A stretch of DNA of 64,000 bases from Sepiola atlantica (lineage: Eukaryota > Mollusca > Cephalopoda > Sepiida > Sepiolidae): positions 84,181,214-84,245,213 of the forward strand of contig OY744517.1 of assembly GCA_963556195.1 (NCBI GenBank), given 5' to 3'. Every line of letters begins with the position of its first letter. Position 1 is the first letter of the stretch. A model generated the notes under the pieces. That model searched no databases. It was given only the letters and a program-made list of their open reading frames with translations, and was not told where the DNA came from. The translations under genes and the position numbers were made by a program. Below are positions 1 to 9,105 of this stretch, piece by piece.

Positions 1-480
1 ATCCATCCATTCAATTTTTCTGAAACTTGGCCAAAATGTAGAGGCAATTGTTCTGGATATAAAATGAGCATCCTTGACCTCAGAAAATTCTGGTTCGCGC
101 CCCCAGGGGGTCAAAGGGGGGTCAAAAATGCCCCAAATTGCCCAAATTTATTGCATTTTACACTCGCCACATCGAGTCACATACAGAGGGGGACCACGCA
201 CGCGCAGCTTGTTTACATTTTATTTGAATGAAATTCAAACCATGAGTAATGGGCAGAAAATTATATCGATTCGAAAAAATTGATAACATTTTCTTCATTA
301 CACATAAATAGTTTAACTACACAGAAACTCAAAATTATTTTATCCGTCAAGCATTTTATATAAAGTATTTGAGAAATTAATTAAAACTCTCGATTGAACC
401 AAAGTTGCTATTTTACCAATCGCTGCAAGGAAATTGGAGATTGCTCATCCCCATCCCTACAGTATTGGTGCATAAATAAC
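1..480. other. No gene; unclassified sequence with G/C-run patch
   Basis: No convincing coding potential. Positions about 100-130 hold runs of C and G that stand out from the AT-rich surroundings, and the 69-codon reading frame across it has no family features. It may be part of a dispersed repeat, but no second copy is visible in this window. Confidence 0.4.
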
Positions 481-625
481 ATTATTTTTTTTACACGCTG
501 TAATAACTAGTGTGGTATCTACCCTAGAGAGGTTTAGCCAACTTCCACCAATGAAGGAAGTTTCTAGGGAATATCAAATTCACATGCGATTCCCAGTCGC
601 ACATATATTCTGGTTAAGGGAGATG

Positions 626-713
626 ACATACAGCACCTCATATTCCCAAATAGTCACCCATCTAGTAATCACCAGGCTCCACGTCGCTTAACTTCGGTTA
701 TCTAAAGAGAATC
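626..713 (-). pseudogene. 5S rRNA-derived sequence (5S pseudogene or 5S-headed SINE)
   Basis: Read on the minus strand this matches the 3' three-quarters of animal 5S rRNA. It contains the A-box-like region around AAGTTAAGC, the AGCCTGGT block, the GATGGGTGAC block that corresponds to GATGGGAGAC, TGGGAATA, and the terminal GGTGCTGTA. The 5' quarter is poorly preserved and many positions have diverged, so it is not a functional 5S gene. 5S-derived SINEs (SINE3 class) keep exactly this internal promoter region, so it could be the head of such an element with its body running down to about position 530. A plain 5S pseudogene is the alternative. Confidence 0.75.
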
Positions 714-1420
714 ATGTGAATAACTACATTAGATCCGACAAATTTGAACTTGGCATAACAAATTCCATAAGCCGCAATGGTATCCATTAAACCAATCACG
801 CACACCAGAGTCTCATAGAGTTGAGGTATTACTATTATTTGATTTAGTTGTGTAAATTAAGTACATATCATGATTGTGGCATATTGATTTAGAAAAATGT
901 CTTTTTACGAAGACACCATTAAGTACATGCAGTAAATTCTGTGCAATTCTTGCTGTCCTACTTTTCATTGTGGTCATACAATTCTTCAGCTGCGAAAAAA
1001 AAATGACAGCTGAAACTGATTTTGATGTCACTAAAAGCATATCAATTATTAGAAATACAAAAATTGGGAGGTGACACATTCATTAAGATAGATTGACGAA
1101 AGAGAAGTGTCGCAATGTGATCAAAGGAACTGCACATCAGTTTTACACATCAATGAATCAAAGTAAACCATGGGATGTGGACAGGTGGTTCAAGTGTATA
1201 TCATCACTATAGGATATATCAAGAATGCCCAGTTTATGAATAGAGAGAAAGATGTATTGAAATATTACCATATATCTTTGGGATAGAAATTGTCCAGACA
1301 AAATTGTTTCTTTGACCACCATAGTTCTCCAAAACTAGCATTAAAATGAATGTAGAACTCAGTAAAGTGCATACATCTGCCAAGAACCAACAGTAAAAAA
1401 TGTTTGTTTTAAGTCATTAA

Positions 1421-1422
<2 letters not shown>

Positions 1423-1511
<89 letters not shown>
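1423..1511. repeat. (AT)n microsatellite
   Basis: Almost pure alternating A/T with one G interruption. It lies directly upstream of the tRNA-headed short element that starts near 1513. Confidence 0.97.
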
Positions 1512-1512
<1 letters not shown>

Positions 1513-1515
<3 letters not shown>

Positions 1516-1740
1516 AGAACGCTCTAGACGTTATAGCCGCCGATAACGTGTTAAAATTATCACAGTTTATTCGCTATTTAAAATTGGCCGTGTGGTTAAG
1601 GCGTCGGATTTGAGTTGTAAAATACTCGTAATCCGGGGTTTCAAATCGCATGACCGGTAGTGAATAGTCATATCTCTATGCTGATGAGTCCCGGTTTAAG
1701 GACGAAACGTATTCGTACATAGATAATAAACAATAACAAA
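1513..1740 (+). mobile_element. tRNA-headed short retroelement carrying a hammerhead ribozyme
   Basis: A short non-coding element in three parts. A 5' leader at 1516-1584 is shared with a second copy at 26741-26800. A tRNA-like region at about 1585-1655 has a box-A-like GGCCGTGTGGTTAAGG and a box-B-like GGGTTTCAAATC, the pattern of a Ser/Leu-type tRNA. A 3' part carries the hammerhead at 1675-1723. It lies between two long AT tracts, which may be its tails or its preferred target. RNA polymerase III transcription from the tRNA-like boxes is inferred. SINE-like and retrozyme-like elements with hammerheads are known in metazoans, so the architecture has precedent. Whether this family is described I cannot tell. 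Confidence 0.78.
1675..1723 (+). ncRNA. Type I hammerhead self-cleaving ribozyme (predicted)
   Basis: All invariant core positions are present. The CTGATGA core lies at 1681-1687. Stem II pairs 1688-1691 (GTCC) with 1700-1703 (GGAC) around an 8-nt loop. GAA follows at 1704-1706. A short stem III uses A1707-C1708-G1709 paired with C1714-G1715-T1716 around a TATT loop. The cleavage triplet is GTA, with the predicted cut after A1717. Stem I pairs 1675-1680 (TCTATG) with 1718-1723 (CATAGA), six base pairs. A three-pair stem III is typical of type I hammerheads in animal retroelements, which often need a dimer to cleave well. Activity has not been shown here. Confidence 0.85.
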
Positions 1741-1750
1741 TATTTATTAT

Positions 1751-1861
<111 letters not shown>

Positions 1862-1950
1862 TGATACTTTAAAGATATAAATAATGTCTTTAACCAGTAG
1901 ACTATCAATGTTTAAAACAAAGTCCATATAGTGTATAGAGCAATAATATT

Positions 1951-2086
1951 AATGGATTGAATGGCATAATTAAATGAGAAATTAATCAGATTTTATTAAA
2001 GTTCAAAAACAAGGAGTGATGCTGCGTCCTTAAAAAACTTATGTATCACTCCTTGTTTTTTTTTAAATTAATAAAATCTGATTAAT
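1951..2086. repeat. Dispersed repeat with local 40-bp inverted repeat
   Basis: Positions 1951-2031 are nearly identical, in inverted orientation, to 57748-57826, and both copies sit beside (AT)n tracts. Locally, 1981-2020 and 2045-2086 form an imperfect inverted repeat around a 24-nt loop. It looks like the terminal part of a retroelement present twice here, the first copy joined to an inverted piece of itself. Confidence 0.8.
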
Positions 2087-2158
2087 TGTTAAATTAAATA
2101 AATTAAATCAAAATTAACTACAAATTAATCATCTATTATAATATTAGTTTAATTAATT

Positions 2159-2195
2159 CATAAGAAAAAACAAAAAAATTTATAACCAGTGGTTG
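2159..2195. repeat. Left member of imperfect direct repeat flanking the LINE fragment
   Basis: Begins CATAAGAAAAAA and ends ACCAGTGGTTG, the same two blocks in the same order as 3016-3041, with extra A/T bases between them. It may be a degraded target-site duplication. Confidence 0.55.
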
Positions 2196-2974
2196 CCCCA
2201 ATTCTTTTCATCGATGCCTTCATCAAGGACTTGCACTGGTCCATGCTCTGGACACCTTTGTATGCAGATGATGTTTTGCTCGCCTCAAAGAGTAAATCTG
2301 ACCTGCAACAAGTCCAGTCCTGGAAGGACAGACTGACGCAGTTTGATCTGCGGTTGAACATCAGGAAGACGGAATATTTAACGACCGATAAAAACGAACA
2401 TGGCACCATCCAGGTTGACAGACAGGATCTTCTACGAACGCACACCTTCAAATATTTCAGTTCGACACTCAGTGATGGTGGCAACGTCCTCAGCAAAGTT
2501 GTTGCCCACATCAATGTGATGTGGTTCAAGTGGTGTATCACCACTGACATCCTCTGTGACTGCAAGATCTGAAACCATCTTAAGTCAAAGATCTATCCGA
2601 CTGTTGTGAGACCCATCGCTTTGTACAGCTCTGAGTGCTTATCATTAAGAAAAACGGAGCGTAAATTCGCAAGTATGGAAACCAATATGCTCCACTGGAT
2701 GTCTGGAATTACACTGCCCAACCACGTCTGCAATGAGGATATCGGAAAGCGCTACGAAACCGCACCGATTGAGGGCAAGATGAGAGAATGGCGTCTCAGA
2801 TGGTTTAGACATCTGCTGAGGATCAACAATGACACTGTGGCGAAACTTACCTTTGCGTTAAAAGTCGCCAGAAAGAAACCGGGAAGAAGGCCGATGATGA
2901 AATGGGCAGACACTCTGCACAAAGATCTCTGTAAAACCGGCCTTCTCTCTGACCAACCCTGTGATCGTATCAAG
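2189..2974 (+). pseudogene. Non-LTR retrotransposon reverse transcriptase, 3' part
   Basis: A LINE reverse transcriptase fragment. Translation from 2189 contains the catalytic YADD box (2261-2272, residues 25-28), then the thumb region and the usual C-terminal extension (VVRPIALY, MLHWMSGITL, REWRLRWFRHL, KKPGRRP), ending near 2974. A single in-frame TGA at 2570-2572 interrupts it, and the same frame continues on both sides with clear family similarity. Everything upstream of YADD (endonuclease, palm motifs A and B) is absent, so it is a 5'-truncated dead copy. RTE-like or a related LINE clade is likely, but I cannot fix the clade. Near-matching sequences at 2159-2195 and 3016-3041 flank it. 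Confidence 0.9.
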
Positions 2975-3015
2975 TGATGACAAAAATCTCTCATTGCAGA
3001 CCCTCAGGATTAACG

Positions 3016-3041
3016 CATAAGAAAAAAAGAACCAGTGGTTG
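3016..3041. repeat. Right member of imperfect direct repeat flanking the LINE fragment
   Basis: Pairs with 2159-2195 and is followed by a C-rich stretch. If it is a target duplication, it marks the 3' end of the LINE insertion. Confidence 0.55.
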
Positions 3042-3159
3042 TCCTCCCCCCTCCTCCCAAAAGGAACTGTTATTCTTAAGAACCGTGCATTCAATCAGTG
3101 ATGAAAATGCTATTCCAAACTGAAACATGACAAATAAAATAAAATTATGCTATTTATAT

Positions 3160-3162
3160 TTA

Positions 3163-3230
<68 letters not shown>

Positions 3231-3254
3231 ATAATAATATTATTATTATAATAT

Positions 3255-3326
<72 letters not shown>

Positions 3327-3348
3327 GTAGTAGTAGTAGTAGTAGTAG

Positions 3349-3427
<79 letters not shown>

Positions 3428-3439
3428 AATAATAATAAT

Positions 3440-3485
<46 letters not shown>

Positions 3486-3516
3486 GACAATAGACAATAG
3501 ACAATAGACAATAGAC
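3160..3516. repeat. Compound trinucleotide array (TTA/TAG/GAT/AAT) plus (AATAGAC)n
   Basis: Successive blocks of TTA, AAT, TTA, TAG, a long GAT block and AAT, ending in about five copies of the 7-mer AATAGAC at 3482-3516. The long minus-strand reading frames (poly-Ile, poly-His, poly-Asn) are artefacts of this array. Confidence 0.98.
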
Positions 3517-5137
3517 TCTAAAACTATTGGTTAGAATCGCACAAAATTTGGCATAAAAACCCTTGGGATACCGGATGTTATTTTTTAATTTTTAAAAACC
3601 TTTTATACCAATATGCTGGTTTTGTTAGTGAGAGCATATATGTGTGTTCATTACGGCTAGCACTATGTGTGTTCTACATGGATGTAAATAGGATAGGCAT
3701 ATGAAGTTGTGTGTGCGTGTATATTAGTGTGCCTGTTTTGTTAGTGAGAGAATGTATGCGTCTATGATGTTGGGTTTAAACTGAAGTGTCACAAACAGCA
3801 ACTGACAAAGCCTTAACAAAATCCAAAATAGTAGAAATTGTCATGTCAGGTGATAAAGAAATCATTGAGGAATTACCACAATTATGATTTGATTTGGTTG
3901 ATTTCTGAAGAATATATAAAATATAACCAATATTAAAAGCTCTATTAAAGTTTGCAAAATAACTGTAAATTTGACAACTAAATTATTCTAGCAGTTGAAA
4001 TGAATGAGATTAGCATTACACCGAATCTGTCGTCATTCTGGTCTTTCCAAATTGTAATGATCACCACAAAGGTGATAAAAAAAATAATTGAAGAATTACT
4101 GAAGAAAAAAATCTATATATAGTCTATAAATATAAAATACATTCAATATTAAAATCTCTACTAAAGTTTGCAGAATATCGTTTTTGACCAAGTGTAGATT
4201 TGACAACTCACTTATTCTAGCAGTTGAAATGAATGAGTTCAACAAATTTAAACAAAACACATATTTTATTCGATTGTTTTGCCGCATTTAATGAAAACAA
4301 TATTATTCAAAGACCAAGGCAACATGTAAATTAGTGTTTTGTTTTGGAAAAGCATGGCATTTGAATGATGTCAGATATGGTGTCATGCTTACTTGTTCAT
4401 TTCGGACCCTGAAAAAGAAACAGAATAATTAGCTATCCACAGAGGGGATTATTAACAAGTATAGACACTAACAAGTTCCTGCTTTTGGTTGTGTCGAGAG
4501 TCCAATATATATTTAATTTTTACCATCTACCAATTATTCTGCTAGCACACATTCACACAACTTAGTTGTGCGAGCGTGTGGTCACAGTAAGTAAGCAAAA
4601 AAATAAACAGCTTAATTGACTTATGCAAAACTAGGCTGAGATAATCAGTTCAAACTAGAGACCAATTAGGAAAAGGCTGCAGTACACAATGTTAACTAAC
4701 GAATGCTCTTCCTCGGTTAGGATTATCTCCCCCTGAATAAATATATGTAAAGAAAAAACAGTGAGTCAATCAAGATGGCACTAATTTACTAATTTACATA
4801 GAAATGATTATGCTGGATTAGCCAATCATAAGTAACCTAATGGCAAGGCCATGTGCATATAAGTTTAAGATTGAAAGTGTAAACTACTCAGCGATTTGAG
4901 ATATTCAGTTTTATAACTTAGTTTCAGCCAGAAAAATCTGCTTTTCTGCCACAATAAAAAATAGGTATAGAAGAAAGGGGGTCATCTACTAAGATTATTT
5001 GTTTTAATTTAGTGAATACTTTCTTTTAATTGTGATTAATAATTGGAGCTCATCAAGATTTTTATTGTATTCTAATTTGTAGATAATATTTTGACTGAAA
5101 TTGACCACACACACACACTTTACATATGTTTTTAGTT
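3517..5137. other. No gene recognised
   Basis: AT-rich sequence without convincing coding potential. Two similar stretches of about 100 bp (around 3905-4015 and 4105-4240) share phrases such as AAAGTTTGCA and TCTAGCAGTTGAAATGAATG, so a local duplication is present. Nothing else is recognisable. Confidence 0.5.
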
Positions 5138-5142
5138 AGATC

Positions 5143-5306
5143 TGTAATGAATAATTACGAATAACTTTCCTTACTCTGACTTATCTCCCCTTTGGAGAAC
5201 TCTCCTGCTTCTACTAACCACTATAAATGTTATCACTAATATTGTACCGACATTGTGTGCCGAATAAAGCTTTCCCAAGTTACATCTGTTCTCGTTAGTC
5301 ATTACA
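5143..5306 (+). repeat. 5' LTR
   Basis: 164 bp with terminal inverted repeat TGTAATGA...TCATTACA. It holds a TATA-like TATAAAT at 5222-5228 and, 30 bp downstream, the sequence from 5252 that would start the transcript. AATAAA at 5263-5268 is the likely polyadenylation signal. Confidence 0.97.
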
Positions 5307-5307
5307 A

Positions 5308-5324
5308 TTTATTCGGCACACAAT
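5308..5324 (+). promoter_or_regulatory. Primer-binding site complementary to the element's own LTR
   Basis: The 17 bases starting one nucleotide after the LTR (TTTATTCGGCACACAAT) are the exact reverse complement of LTR positions 5252-5268. Complementarity stops at 5252, which lies 30 bp below the TATA-like box and is thus the predicted transcript start. This is the arrangement used by Tf1-type self-priming retrotransposons, in which the folded-back mRNA 5' end primes minus-strand synthesis instead of a tRNA. Confidence 0.75.
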
Positions 5325-6566
5325 CAACATGTAACAATATGTGGACACAACTATGCAGACCATAATCGTAATCTGAAACGATTTATGGCGACGATAAAAA
5401 AATACAACCTCACACTAAATAACGATAAATTTACTTTTAGCGTAGACACCATTAATTTACTAGGATATACCGTAAGCAAAGGATCTATGTCACCAGACCC
5501 AGAACGATTGAAGCCGCTGCTAAAACTGCCAATACCTAATAATATGTGTGCCCTAAAACGAGCCCTTGGTATGTTTGCACATTACTCAAAGTGGATTGCA
5601 TCTTTTTCAAGCAAAATTCACCCATTGGTACAAACGGACACTTTCCCTCTCTCGCACACAGCAATGGAGGCCTTTAAGAATATTAAAAAGGATATAGCCA
5701 ATGCAGCAATTACGGCTATAGACCCCACTATTCCTCTGGTGGTGGAGACAGATGCATCTGATTATGCAATTGCTGCCTCTCTAAGACAATCCGGGCGTCC
5801 GGTCGCTTTTTTTTCAAGGACTTTGTCGCGTTCAGAACAGCGACACTCAGCAATCGAAAAAGAGGCTTATGCTATAGTGGAAGCACTCAGAAAGTGGAGA
5901 CACTATTTGATCGGACGACATTTTTGACTGGTTACTGATCAAAAATCCGTCGCATTTATGTTTAACACCAGGACAACAAGCAAAATCAAAAATGATAAAA
6001 TAGCGAGGTGGAAAATAGAACTCTCCTGTTTTTCTTTTGATGCAATCTATCGACCCGGTAAAGAGAATGCTGCTGTTGACGCACTATCGAGAGTATGTAG
6101 CTCGATACCCAACACGGATGAGCTTCGGACCTTACACAATGAACTGTGCCACCCAGGAATAACACGAATGACACACGTTGTACGAACCAGAAATCTACCA
6201 TATTCTTTGGATGACGTAAAGAAAATAATAAAATCGTGTACAATATGTGCTGAACATAAACCACAATTCTTCAGGCCTAAAACCGGGACACTGATAAAAG
6301 CGACACAACCGTTCGAGAGAATACACATCGATTTTAAGGGTCCACTACCATCTAATAATGGGAATCGTTACACTCTAACCGTCATCGACGAATATTCACG
6401 ATTCCCATTCGCATTTCCTTGTCCAGACATATCAGCGAAATCGGTGATACGGTGCTTGTGCTCTTTATTTGCCATTTTTGGTGTTCCAGCCTACATCCAT
6501 TCAGATCGTGGACGCTCTTTTATGTCTGAACAACTCAAACAATTTCTTCACGAACAAGCCGGATGA
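5325..6566 (+). pseudogene. Gypsy pol fragment: RT C-terminus, RNase H, integrase N-terminus and core
   Basis: Open from about 5325 in the frame of the methionine at 5385. It begins with the end of RT just past the catalytic box. RNase H follows, with TDAS (D123 counted from 5385) and EKEA (E158/E160). An in-frame TGA at 5925-5927 breaks the protein before the conserved TDQKS. In the same frame from 5958 come the tether and the integrase HHCC zinc finger (H60, H65, C94, C97) and two catalytic aspartates (D125 in HIDFKG, D183 in HSDRG). The frame is lost at about 6562, where a short deletion removes the residues between the core and the TPYHPQGN block. The similarity to other animal Gypsy pol proteins is clear. 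The deleted upstream portion and the stops make it a pseudogene. Confidence 0.93.
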
Positions 6567-7399
6567 CGCCGTACCACCCTCAGGGAAACACCCAATGTGA
6601 GCGCTATAACGGTATAATATGGGAAAGCATACAACTAGTGGCCGCAAACCGCGAATGCCCAATTACCCACTGGGAAGATCTTCTCCCAGAATCTCTGTAT
6701 GCCATTAGAACACTCTTATGTACAGCCACAAATGCCACGCCTCACGAGAGGTTTCTTCCATTCCAACGAAGAAGCTCGGCGGGAACTTCGCTTCCATCAT
6801 GACTCTCGAAACCTGGAACGGTTCTTCTGAGACGTTTCGTCCGTCATAGTAAGAATGACCCATTAACGAACCAAGTAGAACTGATTGAGGCGAATCCACA
6901 TCAGGCATTAATACGACATTCTGATGGAAAAGAATCGACTGTTTCCCTTAGAGACCTTGCACCTGCAGGGGATATAGCTACACTCAATATAACCCCCGGG
7001 GAGACGTCTACATCTCAAGACCCTTCCACCTTGGCTGAAGGTCAAGCTGCACCATATGACTCATCTACGGACTCAGTACAACCATCAGATACAGAGTCCA
7101 TAACATCTGTAGAAAGTCAAGGTGCTCAGAACGAGCCAGAGGTGAACGATCATCCACTTGCTCCAAAACGAGCTCATCCCCGAACCGATTCAGAACCCCT
7201 GTTTTCAGAATCACAACCACCCGCACCCAGAAGGAGATGGATTTATACTCACTCAGGACGGAGAGTGAAAATCGACCCCTGCGTATCGTCAGACTCAGAA
7301 ACCCAGATTCCTGATTCTACTCCCGATACCAGACTACCGAGGCGTTCCAACAGAACCAGCAAAAAGCCCGGTCGATGGAACGACTTTATTCCCTTATGA
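6563..7399 (+). pseudogene. Gypsy pol fragment: integrase C-terminal half and tail
   Basis: Continues the integrase in another frame after the deletion. It holds the PYHPQGN block and the third catalytic residue (E13, in CERYNG), then the conserved C-terminal stretch with the CTATNATPHER signature. A TGA at 6800-6802 interrupts, but the same frame is open afterwards to 7399 and carries the SKPGTVLLRR and DGKESTVSLRDLAP block found at the end of many invertebrate Gypsy integrases. A Ser/Pro/Glu-rich tail of about 120 residues follows and stops 20 bp before the 3' LTR. Confidence 0.92.
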
Positions 7400-7406
7400 T
7401 TGAAAT

Positions 7407-7420
7407 AGAAAGGGGGTGAA
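7407..7420 (+). promoter_or_regulatory. Polypurine tract (plus-strand primer)
   Basis: AGAAAGGGGGTGAA, purine-rich except for one T, directly abutting the 3' LTR as expected for plus-strand priming. Confidence 0.9.
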
Positions 7421-7584
7421 TGTAATGAATAATTACGAATAACTTTCCTTACTCTGACTTATCTCCCCTTTGGAGAACTCTCCTGCTTCTACTAACCACT
7501 ATAAATGTTAGCACTAATACTGTACCGACATTGTGTGCCGAATAAAGCTTTCCTAAGTTACGTCTGTTCTTGTTAGTCATTACA
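7421..7584 (+). repeat. 3' LTR
   Basis: Same length and ends as the 5' LTR, with about five substitutions between the two. The AGATC target duplication follows directly. Confidence 0.97.
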
Positions 7585-7815
7585 AGATCTTTCATAGAAT
7601 AGATGCGATAGTTTGATGATAACCGGATGAAGGAATAGTGTAAATGTGTTATTTTTATGACAATTGACTGGGTTATGTCAAAATAGTGATAATAGTGATC
7701 CAGTACCCCTAACGATTCACAAAAAAATGGGCAAACCAGAATCAAATATTGATTTTCTAGGAAAACAGTTCTTGATGACAAAGAAACAATAAAGAGACTG
7801 ACTTTACTTTATATA

Positions 7816-7965
7816 TTAGATAATAAATGCTGTCACATCTGGGGAGGTGCTGCTCCGGGCATTCTTTCTTGCCTTGACAGAGTGCAAAATCGACTTCGCA
7901 ATCTAGTGGGAGATGTTCTCTTCTCTTCCCTGAAGCCCCTTTCTCACACGTTGCTAGTATTTTCA
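7816..7965 (+). pseudogene. Non-LTR reverse transcriptase C-terminal fragment
   Basis: A 50-codon stretch reading CCHIWGGAAPGILSCLDRVQ and then LKPLSH, which matches the conserved C-terminal part of Jockey/CR1-like reverse transcriptases (the HIWGG and LDRVQ boxes). It ends at a TGA at 7966, and the following sequence is degenerate. No upstream RT is visible in the 230 bp between it and the Gypsy LTR, so it is a short truncated remnant. Confidence 0.75.
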
Positions 7966-8344
7966 TGATAGGTGCTCGACAGAGTTCAAGCTTTGGTCCT
8001 CCCCCCCCCCCCATAAAACTTTCTCACCAAGAACTCATCGTGTTACCAACAAAAAAACTCTCCTTTTTTCCTTTATGTACATAAAATCAAACGGAATGTC
8101 CATGAATAGTTTTTTTTCAAAGAACTTCCTATCTGTGAAATTCATTACCCTACATGGTCGTTTTCAAGTCCAATGTCAACAAATATTTGTCAAGTCGTCC
8201 TGTGAATTAATCACAGTTTTCAATCCTCTCATAGTACTGTTCCATCATGCAACTGAAAATCTCACTAATCCTTATCATCAAGTGGTGAATTATTAGTGGT
8301 CAACTATTAGTATAAAAAAATAGCTGCCCTAATTTTAAGAAATA

Positions 8345-8440
8345 TATATTCTTTCTCGATATTGAACCAAACAATGTCCAAGTGACGAATAGGGGATTTA
8401 TTGATTATTTAATGAATTATTAATCTTATAGTTTACTTTT
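8345..8440. repeat. AT-rich dispersed module, copy A
   Basis: Shares the run TCGATATTGAAC, AACAATGTCCAAGTGACGAA and a TTATTAATCTTAT end with 9005-9085 and with 21970-22042. Three copies in the window mark a dispersed repeat. Confidence 0.8.
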
Positions 8441-8660
8441 TCACAGAACTGAAATATTTAAATAATGTAAAAGAAGTATTGTAGTTTTTGCGGTTGTTTT
8501 ATGTGTCTTTTGTCTTTTGAGGAAGATTGACTAAATTCACGCACGACACGAAGAGGCGACAGGGAATGACTATTGATTCTTGTTTGTAGTTCTTCTTTTG
8601 CTTATATGGTGAGTGTGGAGAGAAGGGGATGCAGGTGAAAAAAGTTGTTGAATCTCATAA

Positions 8661-9105
8661 TTCCTTGATGCTTTTACTAAACATCTTAGATTTTATAGAA
8701 AAATGTCTGACAGATCAAATGGAAGAAAATGGACAATAGGAAGATAGATCAGTGTTTTCCTCCTCTTTTTTGTCTTAGCATCCAGTGTCCAGGTTCAATC
8801 ACGTTCACAAAGGCAACTTCTCGAATATTCTTGGATAAGGTATGAATCCTTATATCTTCCACCTAGCTAGAAATTAAATTGTTGCGTAGTCTATATTCCT
8901 TGATGCTTTTACTAAACATCCTAGATCTTATAGAAAAATGTCTGATAGATCAAATGGAAGAAAAAACTATTGACTGTGATACAATTATATATAAGGAATC
9001 AGGATTTCTCGATATTGAACAAAACAATGTCCAAGTGACGAATAAGGAATTTATTAATTATTTATTAAATTATTAATCTTATAGTTTACTTTTTCACCGA
9101 ATGGA
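8661..9105. repeat. AT-rich dispersed module, copy B with internal duplication
   Basis: A segment beginning TTCCTTGATGCTTTTACT at 8661 recurs at 8896, each time followed by AGAAAAATGTCTGA. The second copy runs on into the module shared with 8345-8440 and 21918-22042. The 65-codon frame here is repeat sequence, not a supported gene. Confidence 0.8.

Larger units (their letters stand above)
5138..7589 (+). mobile_element. Ty3/Gypsy LTR retrotransposon, internally deleted, with target duplication
   Basis: A complete-ended but gutted Gypsy element. The 5-bp target duplication AGATC lies at 5138-5142 and 7585-7589. Identical-length LTRs occupy 5143-5306 and 7421-7584, beginning TGTAATGA and ending TCATTACA, and differ at five of 164 positions by my reading (about 3%). 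A primer-binding site follows the 5' LTR, and a polypurine tract (AGAAAGGGGGTGAA, 7407-7420) precedes the 3' LTR. Gag, protease and most of the reverse transcriptase are missing: the reading frame starts in the post-YVDD part of RT immediately after the primer site. RNase H and integrase remain, in the Gypsy order RT-RNH-IN, but carry two in-frame stops and a frameshift. It is a non-autonomous or dead copy and could move only with enzymes supplied by relatives. Confidence 0.97.

Noticed and set aside
3160..3516. Long Ile-, His- and Asn-rich reading frames
   Set aside because: They are translations of the trinucleotide array, with no start context or non-repeat sequence.
5986..6328. Minus-strand frames of 92 and 93 codons
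   Set aside because: Shadows of the Gypsy RNase H and integrase coding sequence.
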